Shown here one piece after another: positions 32,171 through 41,254 of a stretch of 64,000 nucleotides of DNA. Source of the stretch: Salegentibacter sp. R32 (lineage in GTDB: Bacteria; Bacteroidota; Bacteroidia; Flavobacteriales; Flavobacteriaceae); contig NZ_RXOM01000017.1 of the NCBI RefSeq assembly GCF_008692195.1, positions 23,435-87,434 on the forward strand. Direction: 5' to 3'. Position 1 is the first letter of the stretch, and each line of letters begins with the position of its first letter. A program made the position numbers and the translations under genes. The notes under the pieces are model-generated. The model did no database searches. It had not been told where the DNA came from and worked only from the letters and a program-made list of their open reading frames with translations.

Positions 32171-34255
32171 ATGCAAAAAATACTTTGGCTGCTTTTTTTA
32201 GCGAGTCCATTTTTTATACAAGCCCAGCAAACCGAAAAATTAGATGTTCAGAGAATTTCGGGAACCATACATTTATTGCCGGAAACCGAAAGCGTAGAAG
32301 GAAAACTTCAAGTAATATTTAAAGTTTTACAAGCTACCGATTCCATTTATTTAGATGCGGTGAAAATGAATGCTGAATTAACTAAAAAATCGAAATTTAA
32401 GCCTGAACTTATTTCCGCAGAAAATAGAATTTATTTTGTTGAAAATTTTGAAGCTGGAAAAACTTACCAAGTTGAATTTTCTTATGAAGCCACACCTAAA
32501 CAGACTTTGTATTTTGTAGGTTGGGATAACGACGGAAGCAATCAAATTTGGACGCAAGGCCAAGGAAAATACACTTCGCATTGGTTGCCCAGTTTAGATG
32601 ATATGAACGATAAAATTGAATTTGACCTTTCTTATCAAGTTCCACAAGAATATCAAGTAATTGCCAATGGAAAATTAACTTCCACTGAAAAAAAGGAAAA
32701 AGAACAACTTTGGAAGTTTGATATGAACCACCCGATGAGCAGTTATCTCGTTGCTGTGGCTGTAGGAAATTATGAAGCCAAAGAAATTACTTCAGCAAGC
32801 GGGACTCCCATAAAACTCTATTACGAACCAAAAGATGAAGATAAAGAAGAATGGACGTACAAGCATTCGCAAAAGATATTCGATTTTTTTGAAAAGGAAA
32901 TAGGCGTTGCTTTTCCTTGGCAAAACTATAAACAAATTCCGGTGCGCGATTTTCTGTACGCCGGAATGGAAAATACCACGGCAACGATTTTTTCAGATAT
33001 GTTTATGGTGGATCAAATTGGGTTTGTGGATAGAAATTATGTTAATGTAAATGCGCACGAATTGGCCCATCAATGGTTTGGTGATTTGGTGACCGAAAAG
33101 TCGGGAACGCATCACTGGCTACAAGAAGGCTTTGCGACTTATTATGCGTTATTGGCAGAACGAGAAATTTTCGGTGACGATTATTTCTATTTTAAACTTT
33201 ATCAAAATGCAGAAAAATTAAAAGAATTAAGTGACTCGGGAAAAGGAGAAGCTTTAAAAAATGCCAAGGCTAGTTCGCTTACCTTTTACCAAAAAGGAGC
33301 TTGGGCATTAAATATTTTACGCGAGAAAGTAGGCGAGGAATCTTTTAAAAAAGGAATAAAAACCTATTTGAACAAATACGCTTACCAAAATGTAGAAACC
33401 GAAAATTTTTTAACTGAAATGGAAAAAGCCAGCGGGATGGAACTTACCCAATTTGAAACTGATTGGTTAGAACAATCTGCCTTTAAAGCAAGTCAGGCGT
33501 TGGAAAGTTTAAAGAAATCTACTTTTATTAATGAATATTTATCGCTCATTGCTTTGCGGCAAGTTTCTCTAGACGATAAATACGAGCAGTTAAATAAAGC
33601 ATTAGACTTTCCCGTAAATGAATATTTGGGACAGGAAGCCGTGGCGCAATTGGCGAAAGAAAACACCGGAGAAGTGCTTCAACTTTACAAAAAAGCTTTT
33701 GCGACAAATAATGTTTTTGTCCGTCAAGCTATTTCAACTTATCTGCAAGAAATCCCGCAGCGTTTAAAAAAAGATTATGAAAGTTTACTTAACGACCAAT
33801 CTTATTTAACCATCGAGCAAACTTTATTTAATTTATGGCAAAATTTTCCTGAAAGTCAATCTAACTATTTAGAAGCTACAAAAAACTTGGAAGGTTTCAG
33901 TAATAAAAATATCAGATTAATGTGGTTGACTTTAAGTTTGGTGACGCCCAAATTTCAACCGGAGAATAATAGTAAATTCTATCAAGAACTTTCTGGTTAT
34001 ACGAGTCCGAAATATGCTTATGAAATTCGGCAAAATGCCTTTGGATTTCTTTATCAAATCGAATCGTTTACCGAGCAAAACTATTTAGATTTAATGCAAG
34101 GTGCGGTACATCCCGTTTGGCGTTTTAGAAATTTTTGTCGGGAATTGTTAACCGAATTAGCTTCAAAACAACAACATCGCGCTATTTTATTCAACATAAA
34201 AGATAAAGCTTCAGAAAAGCAGCAAAAAGTGCTTACCAAAATCTTAGAAGAATGA
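32171..34255 (+). CDS. M1 family aminopeptidase, exported
   Basis: 694 residues from the ATG at 32171, which opens a signal peptide (M-Q-K-I-L-W-L-L-F-L ending I-Q-A-Q-Q). An in-frame ATG at 32129 is upstream of a -7-like TATTTTCG (32143-32150) and is rejected. The exopeptidase motif G-M-E-N-T-T and zinc site H-E-L-A-H-x18-E (VNAHELAHQWFGD, then WLQEGFATYYA) are intact. The C-terminal half is helical, HEAT-like. It should remove N-terminal residues from peptides in the periplasm. Overlaps the patatin gene by 4 bases (ATGA). Confidence 0.88.
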   Translation: MQKILWLLFLASPFFIQAQQTEKLDVQRISGTIHLLPETESVEGKLQVIFKVLQATDSIYLDAVKMNAELTKKSKFKPELISAENRIYFVENFEAGKTYQVEFSYEATPKQTLYFVGWDNDGSNQIWTQGQGKYTSHWLPSLDDMNDKIEFDLSYQVPQEYQVIANGKLTSTEKKEKEQLWKFDMNHPMSSYLVAVAVGNYEAKEITSASGTPIKLYYEPKDEDKEEWTYKHSQKIFDFFEKEIGVAFPWQNYKQIPVRDFLYAGMENTTATIFSDMFMVDQIGFVDRNYVNVNAHELAHQWFGDLVTEKSGTHHWLQEGFATYYALLAEREIFGDDYFYFKLYQNAEKLKELSDSGKGEALKNAKASSLTFYQKGAWALNILREKVGEESFKKGIKTYLNKYAYQNVETENFLTEMEKASGMELTQFETDWLEQSAFKASQALESLKKSTFINEYLSLIALRQVSLDDKYEQLNKALDFPVNEYLGQEAVAQLAKENTGEVLQLYKKAFATNNVFVRQAISTYLQEIPQRLKKDYESLLNDQSYLTIEQTLFNLWQNFPESQSNYLEATKNLEGFSNKNIRLMWLTLSLVTPKFQPENNSKFYQELSGYTSPKYAYEIRQNAFGFLYQIESFTEQNYLDLMQGAVHPVWRFRNFCRELLTELASKQQHRAILFNIKDKASEKQQKVLTKILEE

Positions 34256-35163
34256 AGGCATTGGTTATTTCAGGAGGTGGAAGTAAAGGAGCGTATGCCG
34301 GTGGAGTGGCTTCTCATTTAATGAAAGTGCAACACCGTGATTACGATATTTTTGTAGGTTCTTCCACCGGGAGTTTGCTGTTAACGCATTTGGCGATTGG
34401 TGAAATAGATAAACTGCACGAAGTTTATACCAACGTGAACCAAAAAAGTATTTTCAGTTTAAATCCCTTTAAGATTAAAAAGAAAGATAATCGGGAATAT
34501 GTAAGCATTAATTACTTAAATACCGTACTTCAGTTTATTAAGAAAAAGCGAACTTTTGGAGAAAGTAAAAACCTTCGGAAACTAATTAGCCAAAAAATAA
34601 CCCAAGAAGATTTTCTACGGGCCAAGAAAAGCGGAAAAGATATTGTGGTCACCGTTTCTAACCTCACTAAAAATAAAATTGAATATAAATCGATTAAAGA
34701 GTTTAATTACGAAGAATTCTGCGATTGGATTTGGATTTCCTGCAATTACATTCCGTTTATGAGTTTGGTGAAAAAAGATGGCTACGAATACGCCGATGGC
34801 GGTTTTGGAAGTATGGTTCCCATTCGGGAAGCCATTCGGCGTGGAGCAACCGAGATAGATGCCATTATTTTAGAATCTGAAAATATGGAATACAATAAAG
34901 TGCTCGGTAAAAACCCATTCTCGTTAATGATTAACCTGTTTGGTTTCGTGTTGGACCAAGTGGAACGCAGCAATATTATTGAAGGAAAATTGGCGGCTAC
35001 CAACAGAAATGTTATCCTCAATTTATATTACACGCCCAGTAAACTCACCGAAAATTCCTTGATTTTTGATAAAAAACTAATGAAAAGTTGGTGGGACCAA
35101 GGTTTTAAATATGCCAATGATAAAGCCCTCAATTTAAAAGAAAATGAATTGAAAGATAGATAG
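34252..35163 (+). CDS. Patatin-like phospholipase
   Basis: 303 residues. The oxyanion loop S-G-G-G-S-K-G-A-Y-A-G-G, the nucleophile elbow G-S-S-T-G-S (Ser39 area) and the D-G-G motif (Y-A-D-G-G-F-G) of the Ser-Asp dyad are all present, so it should be an active lipid acyl hydrolase. No signal peptide; cytoplasmic like RssA-type patatins. Translationally coupled to the M1 aminopeptidase through an ATGA overlap. Confidence 0.88.
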   Translation: MKALVISGGGSKGAYAGGVASHLMKVQHRDYDIFVGSSTGSLLLTHLAIGEIDKLHEVYTNVNQKSIFSLNPFKIKKKDNREYVSINYLNTVLQFIKKKRTFGESKNLRKLISQKITQEDFLRAKKSGKDIVVTVSNLTKNKIEYKSIKEFNYEEFCDWIWISCNYIPFMSLVKKDGYEYADGGFGSMVPIREAIRRGATEIDAIILESENMEYNKVLGKNPFSLMINLFGFVLDQVERSNIIEGKLAATNRNVILNLYYTPSKLTENSLIFDKKLMKSWWDQGFKYANDKALNLKENELKDR

Positions 35164-35219
35164 GACGTTTTCTCGGGCTCTGGTTGAGCTAGACTGACAG
35201 CTTAAAGAATGAGAAAGTT

Positions 35220-35765
35220 TTATTCTAGTATTTTCAATTTTTCTATAAGTCTTTGGGCGTGTTTTTTTGCTTTTTGTTTTACTTCGTTTTCCGAATATCC
35301 AGCAGCTAAGGAAGTTTCGTGAAAATAAATTGGATTAATATAGTTCATTTGAGCATAATAAGCTGTTTGTTCCAAGTTTTTGCAAAACTCATAAACTCTA
35401 AAATGGTGCTCTCCTAATGTTTTGTATTCTTTTTCTGGTGCTCCAACAGTAAAGCTTGGGATAAAATTTTTATTCTTAAGTTTATCTCCTTTAGAACCAT
35501 AAGCAAATTGATAAGTAAATATTTCGTCAAACCAATGTTTCAAAATTGCCGGCATATTGTACCAATAAAAAGGATATTGAAATACAATATTTTTATGCCT
35601 TAAAAGTGCTTCTTGTTCAAACTTGATATCAATTTTAAAATCTGGGTATAATTCCTTAATGTGCCTAACTTCTATATCCAAATCACTTTTTCTAAGTTCT
35701 TTGATAATTGTTTTGTTTGCGAACGATTTTTTGAAATTTGGATGACCTAAAATAATAAGTGCCAT
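35220..35765 (-). CDS. NAD(P)H-dependent flavodoxin-fold oxidoreductase (KefF/MdaB-like)
   Basis: 181 residues. Flavodoxin-like fold with L-I-I-L-G-H-P-N-F at the start, the FMN-site segment F-Q-Y-P-F-Y-W-Y-N-M-P-A-I-L-K-H-W and the F-A-Y-G-S-K-G-D-K-L loop, matching the NAD(P)H quinone reductase family. Such enzymes reduce quinones or electrophiles by two electrons. Divergent from an HxlR regulator with interlocking promoters, the classical arrangement for a thiol- or quinone-sensing repressor and its target. Confidence 0.88.
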   Translation of the reverse strand: MALIILGHPNFKKSFANKTIIKELRKSDLDIEVRHIKELYPDFKIDIKFEQEALLRHKNIVFQYPFYWYNMPAILKHWFDEIFTYQFAYGSKGDKLKNKNFIPSFTVGAPEKEYKTLGEHHFRVYEFCKNLEQTAYYAQMNYINPIYFHETSLAAGYSENEVKQKAKKHAQRLIEKLKILE

Positions 35766-35781
35766 AATACTTCGTTTTTAT

Positions 35782-35831
35782 ACTATAAAATTTATAGTTG
35801 CAAAACTAATTTTAGTAAACTAGGTTTGCAA
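35782..35831. promoter_or_regulatory. Overlapping face-to-face divergent promoters plus candidate HxlR operator
   Basis: Plus-strand promoter for hxlR: TTG (35798-35800), 20 bases, TAGGTTTG (35821-35828). Minus-strand promoter for the oxidoreductase: TTG (35831-35829), 20 bases, TAGTTTTG (35808-35801). Each -33 box lies against the -7 box of the other promoter, forming a dyad TTGCAAAACTA ... TAGGTTTGCAA, so the two RNA polymerases should exclude each other. Beside it a perfect 8-bp inverted repeat ACTATAAA-A-TTTATAGT (35782-35798) is a plausible HxlR site. Confidence 0.7.
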
Positions 35832-35867
35832 TAACTATCTATTTCGATAGGTCTAAAATTAGAAATT

Positions 35868-36239
35868 ATGAAGGATGAATGTAAAAGTGATTTTGTGAAG
35901 TTTAAGGACAAAACTTATCCTTGTTCTGTAAGTTTAACTATGGATTTGGTTGGAGGGAAATGGAAAACGGTTATACTTTATCACTTAATTAATGAAAAAA
36001 AGAGATTTAGTGAGCTTCGAAGAGAAATGCCTATGATTACTGAAATGAATTTAAGTTTACAATTAAAACAATTGGAAAAAGATGGTTTAGTGTCAAGAAA
36101 AGTGTATGGGAAAAAACCACCAATCAAAGTCTTCTATAACTTAACTGAATTTGGTAAATCTTTTATTCCTGTTCTAAATGCAATTACTAAATGGGGAAAT
36201 GAGGTAGTTAATGAGAAAAGTGAATTTGTAAATAGTTAG
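35868..36239 (+). CDS. HxlR family winged-helix regulator
   Basis: 123 residues. Residues C19 in the N-terminal Y-P-C-S-V (the redox-sensing Cys position of HypR/QorR/YodB-type members), then D-L-V-G-G-K-W-K-T-V-I-L-Y-H-L, R-F-S-E-L-R-R-E-M-P and L-E-K-D-G-L-V-S-R-K-V-Y form the classical HxlR fold. It likely represses the divergent oxidoreductase and itself and is released by electrophiles or quinones; a second Cys (C5) is present. This is inference from family and layout. Confidence 0.88.
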   Translation: MKDECKSDFVKFKDKTYPCSVSLTMDLVGGKWKTVILYHLINEKKRFSELRREMPMITEMNLSLQLKQLEKDGLVSRKVYGKKPPIKVFYNLTEFGKSFIPVLNAITKWGNEVVNEKSEFVNS

Positions 36240-36255
36240 TGGAATGTAAAATAAT

Positions 36256-36777
36256 TTACCAAAGTTCGTGCACTTCATTTTTAAGAAAAGCCAATCCGGT
36301 TTCGCTAGGAGCTTTTTTATCGAGTAATTCTGTTAAAACTACTTCTCTTAATTTTTCAGGAGAATCTACTTTTTCGCTCATATTCGCTTGCCTAATCATA
36401 GAAATCGTAGCGTTTTTGGTAGCTTTAATCGCATTCCAGCACTTATCGCTTATATAAATTTGCTGCGCTAGGTTATGTTCAAATTCCTGTTCAATATTAC
36501 TGATAAGTAAATTTTCGTAATCGTGCTTGCTATCGTTGTAAGGCTTCACCCGAATTAATAAACTTCCGGGGTTAATTCGCTCCAAAAATAAAGTCATTCG
36601 TTCCATAGCCTGTAAACGGTGCGGAATGGTGTTTTTAGAACTTTCCCTTTTCAGCTCAAAAATTCGGCGTTGATTTTCATTGGTCAAGTAGCTGTTAAAA
36701 TAATAAAACCCAACAAGACCAATTACCACTGCCGGCAATAGGTTAAAGAAAACTTGTAAAAAATTGATATTCTCCAT
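36256..36777 (-). CDS. Single-pass membrane protein of unknown function
   Basis: 173 residues: an N-terminal membrane helix (about 8-30, FFNLLPAVVIGLVGFYYFNS) followed by a cytoplasmic helical domain with R-L-Q-A-M-E-R-M-T-L-F-L-E-R-I-N-P. No enzyme motif. It follows the glutamate synthase-like gene by 2 bases on the same strand, so the two are surely cotranscribed; a role as membrane partner of that enzyme is possible but unsupported by known biology. Confidence 0.7.
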   Translation of the reverse strand: MENINFLQVFFNLLPAVVIGLVGFYYFNSYLTNENQRRIFELKRESSKNTIPHRLQAMERMTLFLERINPGSLLIRVKPYNDSKHDYENLLISNIEQEFEHNLAQQIYISDKCWNAIKATKNATISMIRQANMSEKVDSPEKLREVVLTELLDKKAPSETGLAFLKNEVHELW

Positions 36778-36779
36778 AA

Positions 36780-38384
36780 TTAGTAACGTACGTCTTCCTC
36801 TTCAAATGAATCCTTAGATTCTTGATGATTAAAATTTCCGCCAAGATACTCACATTTTTGCAAAGACGAAACCCCTTCAAAAGGAACTTTTACTTTATGG
36901 TATTCAAAAGAATCAGCCAGAGACTTGGTGAAATCTTGGTCGCTGAGGTTAAGTTCTACATCGTCCATCGTAAATTGACATGGATGTTCATAACCGGCCG
37001 CATGCGTAACTTCCAATAATTCTTTTCTGAAATTTTTAAAGTAATAATTGACGCGTTCTCCTTTATCTTTCACATTAATTCCGGCTTGTAACCATTTACT
37101 TTGCGTAGCCACTCCGGTGGGGCAGGTATTGGTATGACAAGATTTTGCCTGAATACAACCCACGCTCAACATCGCCTCCCGTGCTACATTTATACAATCG
37201 ACGCCCATCGCAAAAGCCATGGCCGCTTTAGACGGAAAGCCAAGTTTGCCACTACCTATAAATGCAATTTTATCACAAAGTTCGTGGGTTTTAAAAATTT
37301 TATAAATATTTCGGAAGGCGAACATCCAGGGTAATGAAACATGGTCTGCAAAACTTGGTGGAGCAGCGCCTGTTCCACCTTCACCGCCATCAATCGTAAT
37401 GAAATCAGGCCCTTTATTTTGTTTTTTCATTAATTGGGCAAATTCTTCCCATTCTTTTAATTTTCCTACCGCAGCTTTAATTCCTACCGGTAAACCGGTT
37501 CGGTCGGCTATTTTTTCAATAAAATCTATTAAGCCTTGATTTCCCTCAAAAGCTGTGTGATAAGGTGGCGAAACCACATCTTTACCTACTTCAACTTTTC
37601 TTATTTCAGCAATCTCTTTAGTGATTTTGGAAGCTGGTAAAACTCCGCCTTTTCCAGGTTTTGCACCTTGCGAGAGTTTAATTTCAATAGCTCTGATGCA
37701 AGGATTTTTTTCCACTAACTGAGCTAAATGTTCTAATGAGAAATTTCCTTCACTATCACGAATTCCAAAATAGCCCGTTCCTATTTGAAAAATAATATCT
37801 CCACCTTGCTTGTGATAAGGCGATAATCCTCCTTCGCCAGTGTTATGATAAGCATAAGCTTTTTTCACCCCCAAGTTCAACGATTCAATTGCACGGGCAG
37901 AAAGGCTGCCAAAACTCATTGCGGAAACATTGATAACTGAAGCCGGTCTAAACGGCTTTCTTCGCTTGTGATAAAGCCCGAAAATTTTTGCACAAGGCAG
38001 AAAATAAGGATCTTCTGCATTCGGATGATTCTTTGGTAATTTAAAAGGAATCATCGCATTATGAATAAAAATATAATTAGTTTGGTAAATATCTTGGTCA
38101 GTCCCAAAACCTTCATAGTTATTTTCATTTTTGGCAGAAGCATACACCCAACCCCGTTCAATTCGGTTAAAAGGGAGTTCTTCACGGTTGTTGGCGACAA
38201 TGTATTGCCTTAATTCCGGTCCAATACTTTCTAACATATACCTAAAATTTCCAACTACAGGAAAGTTATGCTTGATGGTGTGATGTTTGTTGAAGAAGAT
38301 ATCTTTAATCGCAATAAGAATAATGACGATTAAAACCCATTGCCACCAAGAGATTGCTGACAAAAAATTGAGAAAGGCGTCCAT
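36780..38384 (-). CDS. FMN-binding glutamate synthase-like protein
   Basis: 534 residues. N-terminal membrane helix (about 12-30), then the GltB-type FMN/3Fe-4S synthase domain: S-A-M-S-F-G-S-L-S-A-R-A, the I-E-I-K-L-S-Q-G-A-K-P-G-K-G-G segment, T-I-D-G-G-E-G-G-T-G-A-A-P and the cluster Cys motif C-I-Q-A-K-S-C-H-T-N-T-C-P-T-G-V-A-T-Q. It lacks the glutaminase and C-terminal GXGXG domains, as do archaeal-type stand-alone forms; the physiological reaction of these membrane-tethered versions is unsettled. Paired with the 173-residue membrane protein. Confidence 0.85.
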   Translation of the reverse strand: MDAFLNFLSAISWWQWVLIVIILIAIKDIFFNKHHTIKHNFPVVGNFRYMLESIGPELRQYIVANNREELPFNRIERGWVYASAKNENNYEGFGTDQDIYQTNYIFIHNAMIPFKLPKNHPNAEDPYFLPCAKIFGLYHKRRKPFRPASVINVSAMSFGSLSARAIESLNLGVKKAYAYHNTGEGGLSPYHKQGGDIIFQIGTGYFGIRDSEGNFSLEHLAQLVEKNPCIRAIEIKLSQGAKPGKGGVLPASKITKEIAEIRKVEVGKDVVSPPYHTAFEGNQGLIDFIEKIADRTGLPVGIKAAVGKLKEWEEFAQLMKKQNKGPDFITIDGGEGGTGAAPPSFADHVSLPWMFAFRNIYKIFKTHELCDKIAFIGSGKLGFPSKAAMAFAMGVDCINVAREAMLSVGCIQAKSCHTNTCPTGVATQSKWLQAGINVKDKGERVNYYFKNFRKELLEVTHAAGYEHPCQFTMDDVELNLSDQDFTKSLADSFEYHKVKVPFEGVSSLQKCEYLGGNFNHQESKDSFEEEDVRY

Positions 38385-38474
38385 AAAATTTAAAAATGAA
38401 TTTTCAGGATACTAAGTTATTCAATTTTAAAATGAAGGAATAAGAATTTTAGAACTTTTTGTTTATAATTAAGC

Positions 38475-38507
38475 TTGGATGAGGACTTCGATTTTTATCT
38501 ATTTTTG
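38475..38507 (+). promoter_or_regulatory. Predicted promoter of uvrD/pcrA
   Basis: TTG (38475-38477), 22-base spacer, TATTTTTG (38500-38507; exact TAnnTTTG). It lies inside the longest open frame and so argues for the internal TTG start at 38538. Confidence 0.5.
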
Positions 38508-38537
38508 GTAAATTCACCCCCTAAAATTGTAGAGGAT

Positions 38538-40859
38538 TTGGAAAATTATTTAGCTGAATTGAATGACGCCCAACGCGCTCCCGTTTTACAAAAAGACGGA
38601 CCAATGATTGTCATTGCCGGTGCGGGCTCCGGTAAAACCCGAGTGCTTACCTATAGAATCGCTTATTTGATGAGTAAAGGAGTTGATCCATTTAACATCT
38701 TATCACTCACTTTTACCAACAAAGCAGCGAGAGAGATGAAACATCGTATTTCTAGTATTGTGGGAAGTAGTGAAGCTAAAAATTTATGGATGGGAACATT
38801 CCACTCCATTTTCGCCAAAATCCTTCGGATGGAAGCCGATAAATTAGGTTATCCTTCCAATTTCACCATTTATGATACACAAGATTCACAAAGTGTGTTG
38901 CGGGCGATTATTAAAGAAATGGGATTAGACAAAGATGTTTATAAATACAAACAGGTGTATTCCCGAATTTCTTCTTTTAAAAATAGCTTGATTACGGTGA
39001 AAGCATATTTTCAAAATGGGGAATTGCAAGAAGCCGATGCGATGGCAAAACGACCTCGTTTGGGTGAAATTTATAAAGAATATGTGGATCGTTGTTTTAA
39101 AGCTGGCGCGATGGATTTTGATGATTTATTGCTAAAAACCAATGAGCTTTTAAACCGTTTTCCCGATGTATTGCAAAAATACCAAAACCGGTTTCGATAT
39201 ATTTTGGTAGATGAGTATCAAGATACCAACCATTCGCAATATTTAATCGTGCGGGCGTTGAGTGATAAATTTCAGAATATCTGTGTGGTGGGCGATGATG
39301 CGCAAAGTATTTATGCTTTCCGTGGAGCGAATATCAACAATATTCTCAACTTTCAGCGGGATTATGAAGGTGTTGAAATGTACCGATTGGAACAAAATTA
39401 CCGTTCTACCAAAAACATTGTCAATGCAGCGAATTCAGTGATCGATAAAAATAAAACCAAACTGGAGAAGATTGTTTGGACAGCAAATGATGACGGGCCA
39501 AAAATCGTTGTCAACAGATTAATCAACGATGGAGAAGAAGGCAGGTTTGTAGCCAGTTCTATTTTTGAAAATAAGATGGAACACCAAATGAAAAATGGTG
39601 ATTTTGCTATTTTGTACCGAACCAATGCGCAAAGTCGTGCGATGGAAGATGCCTTGCGTAAAAAAGATATTCCATATCGAATTTATGGTGGACTTTCTTT
39701 CTATCAGCGTAAAGAAATTAAAGACGTTTTAGCCTATTTGCGTTTAATCGTTAACCCGAAAGATGAAGAAGCGCTAAAGCGTGTCATTAACTTTCCGGCA
39801 CGTGGGATTGGAGCGACAACGATGGATAAATTGACACTGGCGGCCAATCATTACAAGCGTTCTATTTTTGAAGTTATAGAAAATATTGAAAAAATAGATC
39901 TGAAGATTAATAAAGGCACGCAAACCAAACTGAAAAACTTTACCAATATGATTAAAAGTTTTCAGATTATGGCGAGCAATGAAAATGCCTTTACCGTTGC
40001 AGAAACTGTAGCCAAAAAAACAGGCTTGGTACAAGAACTAAAAAAAGATGGAACTCCAGAAGGTGTGGCTCGTATCGAGAATGTAGAAGAATTACTAAAC
40101 GGTATTCAAGATTTTGTAGATGGACAGAAAGAATTAGCCGATGCTGATGGTTCGTTGGGCGAGTTTTTAGAAGATGTCGCCTTAATGACCGATTTAGACC
40201 AAGAAACACCGGATGAAGATCGGGTTGCCTTGATGACAATTCACCTAGCCAAAGGATTGGAATTTCCATACGTTTATATTGTTGGGTTGGAAGAAGATTT
40301 GTTTCCTTCAGGAATGAGCATGAATACCCGTTCGGAGTTAGAAGAGGAACGTCGTTTATTCTATGTAGCGTTGACTCGAGCTGAAAAGCAAGCTTATTTA
40401 ACGTATGTTCAATCCCGTTTTCGATGGGGAAAATTAATTGATGCTGAACCGAGTCGATTTATTGAAGAAATAGATGATGAGTATTTAGATTATATGATTC
40501 CACAGGATGATTATAAATACAAGCCTTTGGTAGATAGAGATATTTTTGGGGAAGTCGATAAAAGTAAGTTACGACAAAATAAACCGAAGCGTGGAACTCC
40601 GCCACCAGCTCATAAACCTACTGAAGAAGAATTACGAAAATTGCGAAGGTTAAGACCTACCGATGCTTCAACACCCACGAAAGCTGATTTGCCTATTCAG
40701 TTAGAAGCTGGTCAAGTGGTTGAGCATATGCGTTTCGGGAAAGGAAAAGTATTGAGTATCGAAGGTGCCGGGCAAGATAAAAAAGCCGAAATTGATTTTG
40801 AAACCGGTGGAATGAAAAAATTATTGCTTCGTTTTGCCAAACTCAAAATACTTTCATAA
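38538..40859 (+). CDS. UvrD/PcrA-type ATP-dependent DNA helicase, TTG start
   Basis: 773 residues if translation begins at the TTG at 38538, reading (M)-E-N-Y-L-A-E-L-N-D-A-Q, which matches the usual start of flavobacterial homologs (M-E-x-Y-L-x-x-L-N-x-A-Q). The frame is open to a TTG at 38475, but that segment contains the predicted promoter and there is no ATG. SF1A motifs are intact: Walker A A-G-A-G-S-G-K-T, motif II D-E-Y-Q-D-T-N, Y-R-S-T, and motif VI V-A-L-T-R-A. The C-terminal PcrA/Tudor-like tail G-x-V-V-E-H-M-R-F-G-K-G-K-V is present. Acts in nucleotide excision and mismatch repair and in clearing replication blocks. Confidence 0.92.
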   Translation: MENYLAELNDAQRAPVLQKDGPMIVIAGAGSGKTRVLTYRIAYLMSKGVDPFNILSLTFTNKAAREMKHRISSIVGSSEAKNLWMGTFHSIFAKILRMEADKLGYPSNFTIYDTQDSQSVLRAIIKEMGLDKDVYKYKQVYSRISSFKNSLITVKAYFQNGELQEADAMAKRPRLGEIYKEYVDRCFKAGAMDFDDLLLKTNELLNRFPDVLQKYQNRFRYILVDEYQDTNHSQYLIVRALSDKFQNICVVGDDAQSIYAFRGANINNILNFQRDYEGVEMYRLEQNYRSTKNIVNAANSVIDKNKTKLEKIVWTANDDGPKIVVNRLINDGEEGRFVASSIFENKMEHQMKNGDFAILYRTNAQSRAMEDALRKKDIPYRIYGGLSFYQRKEIKDVLAYLRLIVNPKDEEALKRVINFPARGIGATTMDKLTLAANHYKRSIFEVIENIEKIDLKINKGTQTKLKNFTNMIKSFQIMASNENAFTVAETVAKKTGLVQELKKDGTPEGVARIENVEELLNGIQDFVDGQKELADADGSLGEFLEDVALMTDLDQETPDEDRVALMTIHLAKGLEFPYVYIVGLEEDLFPSGMSMNTRSELEEERRLFYVALTRAEKQAYLTYVQSRFRWGKLIDAEPSRFIEEIDDEYLDYMIPQDDYKYKPLVDRDIFGEVDKSKLRQNKPKRGTPPPAHKPTEEELRKLRRLRPTDASTPTKADLPIQLEAGQVVEHMRFGKGKVLSIEGAGQDKKAEIDFETGGMKKLLLRFAKLKILS

Positions 40860-40926
40860 TCCGTTAAAATACTGTTAGCGAGTTGCTTCATCTTCTGTTA
40901 TCGACTTATCTTTCATCGAAAAAGCT

Positions 40927-41136
40927 ATGATAAAAGAAGGAAGTGAAGTAAAATGGAAATGGGGCAATGGAACCGCAAAAGGCAAAGTTGAAAAAACCTA
41001 TACCAAAGAAATTACGAAAATCATCGATGGGAGTGAAATTACCCGAAAAGTAGAAGAAGGAAATAAAGCTTTACTCATCAAACAAGATGATGGAAGCACC
41101 GTTTTAAAATTGGAAGAAGAAGTAGAGAAGCAATAA
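40927..41136 (+). CDS. DUF2945 (HVA1/Tudor-like) small protein
   Basis: 69 residues. G-S-E-V-K-W-K-W-G-N-G-T-A-K-G-K-V followed by a G-N-K-A-L-L-I-K-Q-D-D-G-S-x-V-L-K segment is the hallmark of DUF2945, the hypervirulence-associated TUDOR domain. Function unknown; small beta-barrel that may bind nucleic acid or protein. The promoter-like TTG-N21-TATCTTTC just upstream suggests separate transcription from uvrD. Followed by a terminator. Confidence 0.85.
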   Translation: MIKEGSEVKWKWGNGTAKGKVEKTYTKEITKIIDGSEITRKVEEGNKALLIKQDDGSTVLKLEEEVEKQ

Positions 41137-41157
41137 TTTCTTCTATTTTAGTTGAAT

Positions 41158-41197
41158 AAATAGCTTTTATGTTAAAATAAATAAAAGCTATTTTTTT
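41158..41197 (+). terminator. Terminator after DUF2945 gene
   Basis: Perfect 13-bp stem AAATAGCTTTTAT / ATAAAAGCTATTT (41158-41170, 41181-41193) with T-run. Confidence 0.85.
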
Positions 41198-41228
41198 AGG
41201 TGAATTATTAAAATGAAAGTATTACTTT

Positions 41229-41236
41229 TATTTTTG
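41229..41236 (+). promoter_or_regulatory. Predicted -7 box of the TetR-ABC-HlyD-TolC operon
   Basis: TATTTTTG, exact TAnnTTTG, 18 bases before the regulator ATG at 41255. The expected TTG at -33 is replaced by TTA. Confidence 0.5.
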
Positions 41237-41254
41237 TTAGTAAATATTTTATAA

